Of a stretch of DNA of 13,677 nucleotides, positions 6,540 through 13,677 are shown in pieces (the stretch's first letter is position 1; every line of letters starts with the position of its first letter). Source of the stretch: an uncultured Duganella sp. (lineage in GTDB: Bacteria > Pseudomonadota > Gammaproteobacteria > Burkholderiales > Burkholderiaceae). The stretch spans positions 1 through 13,677 of the forward strand of contig CAMLRG010000147.1 of NCBI GenBank assembly GCA_946482335.1, in the 5' to 3' direction. The position numbers and the translations under genes were made by a program. The notes under the pieces were generated by a model. That model made no database searches. It saw only the letters and a program-made list of their open reading frames with translations, and was not told the DNA's origin.

Positions 6540-6540
6540 C

Positions 6541-9500
6541 ATGGACACAAGAACCAACACGGAGTACGAGACGGCCGACCCGGCGCAGGAAACGCCTGCA
6601 CCGGCCGCGCCGCCCGCTGCGGGGCTGCGCGCCGCATTGCGCGATGGCCCGCTGGGCCAGGTGCTGCGCTCGCCCGACCTGCGGCGTGTCGCGCCCGGCC
6701 TGGCGCTGTCGGCCCTGCTGTCCAACCTGCTGTCGCTCGGTTTGCCGCTGGCGATCCTGCAGATCTTGGACCGCGTGCTGGCCAACCAGTCGCTGGAAAC
6801 CCTGGCCCTGCTGGTGGCCGGCATCATCGTCGCGCTGGCGCTGGAGGAAGTGCTGCGCGGCGTCAGTGCCGTGGTGACCGGCTGGCTCGGCATCCGTTAT
6901 GAACACAGCACGTCGCTGAAGGCGCTGGAGCGCTTGCTGCGCGTGCCGATGCGGCGCTTCCGCCAGGAGGAAGCCGGCAACTACGCCGAGCGCATCCTGG
7001 CCAGCACGCGCGTGTCCGAGTTCTACTCCGGGCAAGCCTTGCTGGTCGTGTTCGACTTGCCGTTCGTGCTGCTGTTCCTGCTCATCATCCTGTTGATCGG
7101 CGGCTGGGTGGCCCTGGTGCCGGCTGCATTGCTGGCCCTGTTCGTCGTGCTGAGCCTGCGTTTCGGCCATCGCCTGAGCGCCCAGGTCGCGTGGCGCCAG
7201 ACCCTGGACGACCGCCGCAGCAGTTTCCTGGGCGAGGTGCTGGCCAATATCCATACCGTCAAGACGCAGGCGATGGAGTGGCTGATGCTGCGCCGCTACG
7301 AGCGCCTGCAGGAAGCCAGTGCCGGCGTCGGGGAAGCGCTCACCGGCAGCAGCGCGCGCGCCACCGACCTTGGTTTCGTCTTCTCCCAGGTGATGGTGGT
7401 GGCCGTGGTGGCCGCCGGCGCCGCCGCCGTGATGGCAGGCCAGATGACGCCCGGCGGCCTGGCCGCGGTGATGCTGCTGTCGACCCGCGCCTTGTTGCCG
7501 TTGCGCCGCACGCTGGCGGTGTGGCTGCGCTACCAGTCTTTCGTGGCCGCCGAACAGCGCCTGGCCGGCATCATGGACATGCCTTGCGAAGAGAGCGTGG
7601 AACTGCCGCCGCTGGCACCGCTGACGCAAGCGCTGGAGCTGCGCGATGTGACGCTGGCGCACGGCGATGGCCGCGTGCTGTTCAACGGCCTGTCGTTGAC
7701 CGTGCCGGCCGGCCAATGCATCGCCATCCAGGGCGAAAGCGGCAGCGGCAAGAGCAGCCTGCTGTCGCTGGTGAACGGGCTGGAGCGGCCCGACCACGGT
7801 GCCGTGCTGCTGGACGGGCTGCCGCTGGCTGCCAGCGCGCCGGACAGCATCCACCGACAGTTGGCCTACCTGCCGCAGGTCGGCCAGATCATGACCGGCA
7901 CCATCCTCGACAACCTGACCATGTTCGAACCGTCCCTGAACCAGAAAGCGCTGGCCGTGGCGCGCGAACTGGGGCTGGACCGTGTGGTGGCCGGCATGAA
8001 GACCGGCTACCAGACCATGCTGGGCGAAGGCAAGGGCGAAGGATTGCCGGAAGGCGTACGCCAGATGATCGCCATCGTGCGCGCCCTGGTGCATGAACCG
8101 AGCGTGATCCTGTTCGACGAAGCCAATATTTCGCTCGACCTCGAAAGCGACCGCCGCCTGCTGGCCTACCTGGCCGCGCGCAAGGGCCGCAGCACCATCA
8201 TCATGGTCACGCACCGGCCTTCGATGCTGGCGCTGGCCGACCAGGTCTACACGCTGGCCGGCGGGCGCCTGCGTCCCGGCCGTATGGACCTGGCAGCGCA
8301 GGCCGAGCAAGCCGAAGCGCCGCCGGCCCCGGCGGCCGACCGGCCGGCACCGCAGCAATCGCTGGCCGACGTGGTGGACCGCTATTGCAGCCCGCCGTCC
8401 GACCTCGGACGCTGCCTGCCGGTGCTGCTGGACGTGCTGTCGTGGTCGGGCGAGCCGCGCCAGCTGGCCGACGCCCTGCCGCATTTGCGCGGCGCGCTCG
8501 ACCTGTCCGGCCTGTGCGGCGTGCTGTCCAACCTCGGCATGCAGCCGCAGCACTTCCATACCGCGCTGGACGACCTCGACGCACGCTTGTTGCCATGCCT
8601 GTTCCTGGCGCCGGGCGCCCCGGCCATGGTGCTGCTGGCGCGCCAGGCCGACGGCAGCCTGCGCGTGTTCGACGGCGTCAGCGGCCGCGAAGCGGTACTC
8701 GACGTCGACACCCAGGCAGTGCAGGGCGAGGCATACCGCTTCACGCCGGTGGCGCCGAAAGAACGCCAACTGCAGCCGGGCCAGAGCTGGATCGGGCGCC
8801 TGCTGTGGCGCTTGCGCAAGCACTTGACGCTGGTGATGGGCCTGACCATGCTGTCGACCGCCCTGGCCCTGGTGCCGCCGCTGTTCGTCAAGACCGTGTT
8901 CGACACCGTGATCCCGGGCGGCGACCTTGCGCTGGGCGCCATGCTGGCGCTGGGCGGCTTGCTGATGATCGGCCTCGATTGCGTGGTGCGCGAACTGAAA
9001 AACCGGGTGCTGGCCTTTATCGGCGGGCGTACCGAATTCGTATTGAGCACCAGCGTGTTCGAGCGCGTGATCTGCCTGCCTGCCACCTCCATGGAGGGCG
9101 TGTCGCCGACGCGCCAGCTGGAACGCATCAAGCACCTGGAAAGCCTGCGCGACTTCTTCCTCGGCCCGCTGGTGCTGATTTCCTTCGAGCTGCCGGCCAG
9201 CCTGGTGATGCTGCTGGCGCTGGCCTTCATCAACCCATGGATCCTGCTGCCGATCGCCGGCGCCACCCTGGCCTATTGCGCCCTGTGGTACGGCACCCGC
9301 AAGTGGAATGAAGCGTCGATGTCGCGCGCCTCGCAGCAGTCCAGCGTGCGCGGCGAATTCATCAACGAAGTATTGTCCGGCATGCGCCTGATCCGCAGCG
9401 CCGGCGCGGCGCAGACCTGGCTGAAGCGCTTCCACGAGATCAGCGGCAAGGCCGTGGTGGCCGGCTTCGAGGACCAGCAATTGCGCGCGCGGGTGGGCGG

Positions 9501-10473
9501 GCTGGCCCAGGTGTTGGGCATGACCACCGGCTTGCTGTGCATGGCGTTGTCGGCGTACCTGGTGATCACCGGGCAGTTGAGCGGCGGTGCGCTGGTGGCG
9601 ACCATGATGATCGTGTGGCGCCTGACCGGGCCGATGCAGAACCTGTTCCTGGCCGCCAACGCCCTGGTGCGTACGCGCGCCAATATCCGCCAGATCGAAA
9701 ACCTGATGCGGCTGCCGATCGAACGCGAAAGCGGGATCAAGCCCGCCGTGCGGCCGCAACTGGGCGGGGAGCTGGGCTTTGCACGCGTGTCCTTCCGCTA
9801 TGCCAACGATGCCGACCCGGCGCTGCTGGGCTTGAACTTCACGGTGGCGCCGGGCGAGATGGTGGCGATCGCCGGCGCCAACGGCTCGGGCAAATCGACC
9901 CTGCTCAAACTGCTGGTGCGCATTTACGCGCCGCAGGCCGGCACCATCCGCCTCGACCAGGTGGACTTGCGCCAACTGGCCGCGCCTGAGCTGCGCAGCA
10001 ATATCAGCTATATGCCGCAGCAATGCGAGATCTTCCACGGCACGGTGCGCCAGAACCTGATGCTGGTGCATCCGGCCGCCACCGAGCAGGAGGTGCGCTG
10101 GGCGGTGGACATGGCCGGCCTGGCGGCCGACATCGCCAGCCTGCCGGACGGCTTCGAGACGCGCATTTCGAACAGCAGCGCCGAACAGCTGCCGTTCGGT
10201 TTCCGCCAGCGCCTGATGCTGGCGCGCGCCATGCTCAAGCCGGCGGCACTGGTGCTGCTGGACGAGCCGGGCACCGGCATGGACCAGGCCGGCGAGCAGG
10301 CGCTGTTGCGCTGCATGGCCTGGCTGCGCGGACGCGCCACCTTGCTGGTGGTGTCGCACCGGCCTGGCCATATGCGCATGGCGGACCGGGTGATCTATTT
10401 GGAAAACGGCGCGGTGACCGCAATGGGACCGTTTGAAAGTGTCAAAAACAAGGTAATGGCAGGGCAGGCATGA
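6541..10473 (+). CDS. Tandem (double) type I secretion ABC exporter with internal C39-like domain
   Basis: A 1310-residue inner-membrane protein equal to two exporters joined head to tail; HlyB/LapB-type proteins are about 700 residues. Half one: TMD about 45-345, then an NBD with Walker A GESGSGKSS (398-406), signature position LPEGVRQ (502-508), Walker B ILFDEA (523-528) and His558. Residues about 607-735 resemble a C39-like domain (SPPSDLGRC at 617-625) in which the expected catalytic Cys is Leu622 and no His is obvious, so it should bind rather than cleave. Half two: TMD about 760-1050, then an NBD with Walker A GANGSGKST (1112-1120), LPFGFRQR (1217-1224), Walker B LVLLDEP and His1273. 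Both signature motifs lack the canonical LSGGQ. The ATG is 1 nt past the regulator stop with no good ribosome site, so translational coupling is likely. Confidence 0.93.
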   Translation: MDTRTNTEYETADPAQETPAPAAPPAAGLRAALRDGPLGQVLRSPDLRRVAPGLALSALLSNLLSLGLPLAILQILDRVLANQSLETLALLVAGIIVALALEEVLRGVSAVVTGWLGIRYEHSTSLKALERLLRVPMRRFRQEEAGNYAERILASTRVSEFYSGQALLVVFDLPFVLLFLLIILLIGGWVALVPAALLALFVVLSLRFGHRLSAQVAWRQTLDDRRSSFLGEVLANIHTVKTQAMEWLMLRRYERLQEASAGVGEALTGSSARATDLGFVFSQVMVVAVVAAGAAAVMAGQMTPGGLAAVMLLSTRALLPLRRTLAVWLRYQSFVAAEQRLAGIMDMPCEESVELPPLAPLTQALELRDVTLAHGDGRVLFNGLSLTVPAGQCIAIQGESGSGKSSLLSLVNGLERPDHGAVLLDGLPLAASAPDSIHRQLAYLPQVGQIMTGTILDNLTMFEPSLNQKALAVARELGLDRVVAGMKTGYQTMLGEGKGEGLPEGVRQMIAIVRALVHEPSVILFDEANISLDLESDRRLLAYLAARKGRSTIIMVTHRPSMLALADQVYTLAGGRLRPGRMDLAAQAEQAEAPPAPAADRPAPQQSLADVVDRYCSPPSDLGRCLPVLLDVLSWSGEPRQLADALPHLRGALDLSGLCGVLSNLGMQPQHFHTALDDLDARLLPCLFLAPGAPAMVLLARQADGSLRVFDGVSGREAVLDVDTQAVQGEAYRFTPVAPKERQLQPGQSWIGRLLWRLRKHLTLVMGLTMLSTALALVPPLFVKTVFDTVIPGGDLALGAMLALGGLLMIGLDCVVRELKNRVLAFIGGRTEFVLSTSVFERVICLPATSMEGVSPTRQLERIKHLESLRDFFLGPLVLISFELPASLVMLLALAFINPWILLPIAGATLAYCALWYGTRKWNEASMSRASQQSSVRGEFINEVLSGMRLIRSAGAAQTWLKRFHEISGKAVVAGFEDQQLRARVGGLAQVLGMTTGLLCMALSAYLVITGQLSGGALVATMMIVWRLTGPMQNLFLAANALVRTRANIRQIENLMRLPIERESGIKPAVRPQLGGELGFARVSFRYANDADPALLGLNFTVAPGEMVAIAGANGSGKSTLLKLLVRIYAPQAGTIRLDQVDLRQLAAPELRSNISYMPQQCEIFHGTVRQNLMLVHPAATEQEVRWAVDMAGLAADIASLPDGFETRISNSSAEQLPFGFRQRLMLARAMLKPAALVLLDEPGTGMDQAGEQALLRCMAWLRGRATLLVVSHRPGHMRMADRVIYLENGAVTAMGPFESVKNKVMAGQA

Positions 10474-11831
10474 TGAAAAGACTATTCGAACTGATGTCGA
10501 ACCGGGGCGGCCGCGAAGCGATGGATAGCCGCAAGCGCCGCCTGCTGGCGGAAGCGGTGTGGGTGGAAGAGGAACTGGTGCCGGCCTTCGTCCGTCCGCT
10601 GTTGCTGCTGGTGGCGGCGGTGGTGCTGGTATTCCTGCTGTGGGCTGCGCTGACCCGTATTACCGAAGTGGCGCGCGCGCCGGGCGAAGTGTCCCCATCC
10701 GGCCAGGTCAAGGTGGTGCAGCACCTCGATGGCGGCGCGGTGACCGAGATCCTGGTGGAAGAAAAGGCGCTGGTTGAAAAGGGCCAGGTGCTGCTGAAGC
10801 TCGATGGCGCCCAGGCCCTGGCCGAGTTCCGCCAGGGCGAGGCGCGCATGGCCACGCTGCGCCTGCGGGCCGAACGCCTGGCCGCTTTCGTCGAGAACCG
10901 GCCGCCGAAATTCGAAGGGCTGGCCGACGCCTATCCGGAACTGGTGGACCATCAAATGCAGGTGTACAAGACCCAGGTCTCGGCGCGCGCGTCGGCGCTG
11001 GCGATCCTGGAGCACCAGATCAACCAGCGCAGCGACCGCCTGGCGCAGCTGCACAAGGCGCAATCGGTGGCGCAGCAACACCTGGGCCTGACCGGCGAAC
11101 TGACGGCCATGCGTGAAGACCTCGCCAGCCGCAAGCTGGTCAACCGTTCGGTGCTGCTGGATACCCGGCGCGCCAAAGTCAGCGCGGAAGGGGAACTGGC
11201 GCGGGTGTCGGCCGACGCCAAGGTCGCCGAGCAAGAGCTGGAAGAGAGCCGCAGCCGCAGGCTCGACACCCAGAACGTATTGAAGCGCGATGCGCTGGCG
11301 GAATTGGCCAGCGTCGGCGCCGAATTGGCGGAAGTGACCGAGCTGCTGGGCCGCATGCAGGCGCGCGTCGACCGCCTGGTGGTCCGTGCGCCGGCGCGCG
11401 GTTATGTGCAGGATTTGAAGGTGCAGACCGTGGGCCAGGTCATCCAGCCGGGTGGCCTGATGCTGCAGATCGTGCCGGATAACGTGCCGCTGGAAGCCAT
11501 CGTCCGCATCGCGCCCAAGGATATCGGGCACGTCAAGGCCGGCCAGCCGGTCAACCTGCGGGTGACGAGTTTCGATTATTCTCGCTTCGGCATGGCCGAA
11601 GGCACCTTGCAGCGCGTGACCGCCACCAGCGTGGTGGGCGAGGATGGACGGCCTTACTTCCGCGGCTGGGTGGCGCTGCCCCATGCATATGTCGGCAACG
11701 AAGCGGGGCGCTACCCGCTGCAGCCGGGCATGGGGGTGGAGGCGGAGATCCTGACCGGCGAGAAATCGGTGTTGGCTTACCTGGGCAAACCATTGGTCGA
11801 CCTGTTCTCACGTTCCTTTAAGGAAAGATAA
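10470..11831 (+). CDS. HlyD/LapC-family periplasmic adaptor of the type I secretion system
   Basis: A 453-residue membrane fusion protein, a typical length. A short cytoplasmic tail (about 1-38) precedes one membrane helix (about 40-62, LLLLVAAVVLVFLLWAAL). The first half of the lipoyl-like domain follows (VVQHLDGGAVTEILVEEKAL, then KGQVLLKLD). Residues about 115-300 form long alpha-helical hairpin segments rich in Q, A, R and E. The second lipoyl half is LVVRAPARGYVQDLKV, and the beta-barrel region follows to the C-terminus (IAPKDIGHVKAGQPVNLRVT, then LQPGMGVEAEILTGEKSV). It bridges the ABC exporter and the TolC-type channel. The start overlaps the exporter stop by 4 nt (ATGA); a second ATG at 10473 is an equal alternative. 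The nearby channel and exporter genes make a full tripartite set. Confidence 0.95.
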   Translation: MMKRLFELMSNRGGREAMDSRKRRLLAEAVWVEEELVPAFVRPLLLLVAAVVLVFLLWAALTRITEVARAPGEVSPSGQVKVVQHLDGGAVTEILVEEKALVEKGQVLLKLDGAQALAEFRQGEARMATLRLRAERLAAFVENRPPKFEGLADAYPELVDHQMQVYKTQVSARASALAILEHQINQRSDRLAQLHKAQSVAQQHLGLTGELTAMREDLASRKLVNRSVLLDTRRAKVSAEGELARVSADAKVAEQELEESRSRRLDTQNVLKRDALAELASVGAELAEVTELLGRMQARVDRLVVRAPARGYVQDLKVQTVGQVIQPGGLMLQIVPDNVPLEAIVRIAPKDIGHVKAGQPVNLRVTSFDYSRFGMAEGTLQRVTATSVVGEDGRPYFRGWVALPHAYVGNEAGRYPLQPGMGVEAEILTGEKSVLAYLGKPLVDLFSRSFKER

Positions 11832-11921
11832 GCTTCCGAACTATAACCTTTGGCTGTCTAGCCGGCGGGAAACTGCGAAAGTTAAACTAAAGAATCGCAA
11901 AATACCGTCTAGGAATAGTTC
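11832..11921 (+). other. 90-nt spacer before the surface-protein gene, with ribosome site
   Basis: This spacer separates the adaptor stop from the surface-protein ATG and is clearly more AT-rich than the flanking genes. AGGA at 11911-11914 lies 7 nt before the ATG. There is no convincing hairpin with a T-tract and no clear -35/-10 pair, so either read-through from the operon or an unrecognised promoter could drive the gene. Confidence 0.5.
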
Positions 11922-13677
11922 ATGGCTGATAACAATACTCAAAATCCCGAGCAGGGCGCGGCTTCGGGCGCCACCGCCGGGCAGCAAGATGCGGCGCTGT
12001 TTGACGACTTGACGGTATTGAGCCGTGGCGACGGGCTGGGTGAAACCCGCCGCACCGAGGACATGGGCGCGGTGCCTGAGCGCGTCGACAACACCGGCAA
12101 TGAAAACGTCCAGTCCGACCTGGCGGGCAGCGAATCGCGCGAGGGCGCTGAGGTCGTTACTGTTGGCGCAGGCGGAGGCGATGTACTGCTGGGCAGCCAA
12201 GAACAGTCTGGCGGCCTGACAATTGATGAAATTGAAACATCGAGCGCGGGCCGCCAGGCCGGCGTGCCATTCGTGGACTCCACGCCGCCGGCTGCGGAAG
12301 CGCAACTGGCCCAGGTAGATAGCGTAGCGGCGGCAGAACCGGAACGCACTGTCGAGGAAGAGGAAGAGGACGAGGCCGCCCAAGCGGAAAGCCCGGCGCA
12401 GGCGGCAGACGAGGGTGGCAGCACGACCGATATTTCCGGCCCAGCTGATCCGGCCCCGGCGGCAGAGACCGATTCTCCGCCGGTCGCCCTGACCGCCGCC
12501 CCGACGCCGACCGAAACCCCGGCGCCGACCGAGACACCCGCACCAACCGCAACTCCGGCACCAACCGAGACGCCCGCTCCGACCGTAACTCCGGCACCAA
12601 CCGAGACGCCTGCACCGACCGCAACTCCGGCACCAACCGAGACGCCCGCACCGACCGCAACTCCGGCACCGACTGAGACCCCGGTGCCGACCGCAACTCC
12701 GGCACCGACTGAGACCCCGGCACCGACCGTAACTCCGGCACCGACTGAGACCCCGGCACCGACCGCAACTCCTGCACCGACCGAGACTCCTGCACCGACC
12801 GAGACTCCTGCATCGACCGTGACCCCGGCGCCGACCGCGACGCCAGCTCCGACTGAAACTCCGGTACCGACGGAAACACCAGCGCCTACTGAGACACCTA
12901 GACCGGCTCTGCCGACGGACACTCCAGAGCCGACCGATACGCCTCGGCCTACTGCTACCCCGGAGCCGACCGAAACGCCTGACCCGACTGAGACCCCACG
13001 TCCAACAGAAACGCCTGCGCCAACGGAAACTCCAGCGCCGACCGAGACGCCAGCGCCGACGGAGACTCCAGCGCCGACCGAAACGCCGGCGCCGACGGAA
13101 ACTCCAGCGCCGACCGAAACGCCTGCGCCGACGGAAACTCCAGCACCGACCGAAACTCCAGCGCCGACCGAAACTCCAGCGCCGACGGACACGCCTGCCC
13201 CGACGGAAACGCCAGCGCCAACGGAAACCCCTGCGCCGACAGAGACTCCAGCGCCGACGGAAACGCCTGCGCCGACGGAGACCCCTGCGCCGACCGAGAC
13301 GCCAGCGCCGACGGAGACCCCTGCGCCGACCGAGACGCCAGCGCCAACGGAGACCCCTGCGCCGACTGAGACGCCTGCGCCAACTGAAACTCCTGCGCCT
13401 ACTGAGACGCCTGCACCTACCGAGACTCCTGCGCCAACGGAAACCCCTGCGCCGACCGAGACGCCAGCGCCGACGGAAACGCCTGCGCCGACAGAGACTC
13501 CGACGCCGACGGAAACGCCTGCACCGACGGAGACGCCAGCGCCAACGGAGACTCCTGCGCCAACGGAAACTCCTGCGCCGACGGAAACGCCAGCGCCAAC
13601 GGAAACCCCTGCGCCGACAGATACGCCAGCGCCAACGGAAACGCCAGCGCCGACGGAGACACCTGCGCCGACCGAGA
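11922..13677 (+). CDS. Large Pro-Thr-repeat surface protein, probable type I secretion substrate (3' end outside window)
   Basis: The frame is open from ATG 11922 to the window edge, 585 codons and 1 nt, with no stop. There is no Sec signal. Residues 1-194 are acidic and low in hydrophobics (MADNNTQNPEQGAASGATAG at the start; RTVEEEEEDEAAQAES near residue 150). From residue 195 on the protein is almost only Pro-Thr hexads, consensus APTETP, 64 complete units in view. Such a sequence should be extended (polyproline-II-like), flexible and rich in Thr that could be O-glycosylated. By position after a complete exporter set, it is most likely a giant adhesin-like cargo with its secretion signal at the unseen C-terminus. 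No LapG-type TAAG/PAAG site is visible. AGGA 7 nt upstream supports the start. A structural stalk rather than a ligand-binding part is the likely role of what is seen. Confidence 0.85.
   Translation, partial: MADNNTQNPEQGAASGATAGQQDAALFDDLTVLSRGDGLGETRRTEDMGAVPERVDNTGNENVQSDLAGSESREGAEVVTVGAGGGDVLLGSQEQSGGLTIDEIETSSAGRQAGVPFVDSTPPAAEAQLAQVDSVAAAEPERTVEEEEEDEAAQAESPAQAADEGGSTTDISGPADPAPAAETDSPPVALTAAPTPTETPAPTETPAPTATPAPTETPAPTVTPAPTETPAPTATPAPTETPAPTATPAPTETPVPTATPAPTETPAPTVTPAPTETPAPTATPAPTETPAPTETPASTVTPAPTATPAPTETPVPTETPAPTETPRPALPTDTPEPTDTPRPTATPEPTETPDPTETPRPTETPAPTETPAPTETPAPTETPAPTETPAPTETPAPTETPAPTETPAPTETPAPTETPAPTDTPAPTETPAPTETPAPTETPAPTETPAPTETPAPTETPAPTETPAPTETPAPTETPAPTETPAPTETPAPTETPAPTETPAPTETPAPTETPAPTETPAPTETPTPTETPAPTETPAPTETPAPTETPAPTETPAPTETPAPTDTPAPTETPAPTETPAPTE
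12504..13677 (+). repeat. 18-bp tandem repeat array encoding about 64 Pro-Thr hexapeptides
   Basis: The array has 64 complete units plus 13 nt of the next, and continues past the window. Zone one (12504-12899, 22 units) tends to alternate E with A or V at position 4, giving a 36-bp period. Zone two (12900-13016, 6 units) has R, E or D at position 1 and includes one 27-nt unit (RPALPTDTP, 12900-12926). Zone three (13017 on, 36 units) is nearly pure APTETP, with D at position 4 in a few units and one T at position 1. Unit DNA differs mainly at third codon positions. An exact 36-bp duplication occurs at 13269-13304 and 13305-13340. Confidence 0.97.

Noticed and set aside
6514..10371. Very long minus-strand open frame antisense to the ABC exporter (about 1285 codons)
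   Set aside because: Its product is dominated by His, Gln, Arg, Ala and Gly, with no recognisable domain. Such frames are common opposite GC-rich genes. The plus strand has full ABC motifs.
12480..12510. LapG cleavage site at TAAP
   Set aside because: The final Gly of the TAAG/PAAG motif is missing, and the match sits at the repeat boundary, not in a recognisable retention module.
11939..13192. Minus-strand Gly-Val-Ser-rich ORF (GVSVGA repeats) as a real gene
   Set aside because: It would begin with GTG inside the array, without a ribosome site or unique N-terminus. It is fully explained as the antisense shadow of the plus-strand repeat, although synonymous patterns alone cannot exclude it.
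12504..13677. CRISPR-like array
   Set aside because: The 18-bp units are directly adjacent with no unique spacers, keep one reading frame, and differ mainly at third codon positions. This is a protein-coding repeat.

Overview
The window reads as a GC-rich chromosomal segment from a Gram-negative bacterium, most likely a betaproteobacterium. Oxalobacteraceae (Massilia, Duganella or Janthinobacterium type) is my guess from protein style and codon use; no database was consulted. The first 2.8 kb is ordinary chromosome, and the remaining 10.9 kb is one type I secretion locus that runs off the right edge.

Left part (1-2787). The window opens inside one tRNA-Arg(ACG) gene, followed by a complete second copy and a strong intrinsic terminator. 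Then come a secreted DUF3016-like protein, a small coiled-coil protein with a C-terminal membrane segment, a possible 32-residue minus-strand ORF, a LysR-type regulator divergent from it, a 59-residue minus-strand protein with two CxxCxGxG zinc motifs convergent with the LysR gene, and a 76-residue protein of unknown function.

Right part (2878-13677). Five plus-strand genes follow one another closely. They are an outer-membrane TolC/NodT-type lipoprotein with a C-terminal SPOR-like domain; a regulator with an N-terminal LuxR-type HTH, a degenerate cyclase-like domain and an ATPase domain; a 1310-residue protein holding two complete type I secretion ABC exporters in tandem, with a degenerate C39-like domain between them; an HlyD/LapC-type periplasmic adaptor; and the first 585 codons of a very large surface protein. 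That last protein has an acidic N-terminus and then at least 64 Pro-Thr hexapeptide units (consensus APTETP) still running at the window edge. The first four genes overlap by 4 nt or are 1 nt apart, and the substrate gene begins 90 nt after the adaptor.

The likely working model is this: double-ABC exporter, adaptor and outer-membrane channel form a trans-envelope conduit for the repeat protein; the SPOR domain may tie the channel to peptidoglycan; and the ATPase regulator encoded between channel and exporter may control the locus. The combination of fused tandem exporter, SPOR-tailed channel and in-operon HTH/cyclase-like/ATPase regulator is the most unusual content of the window.
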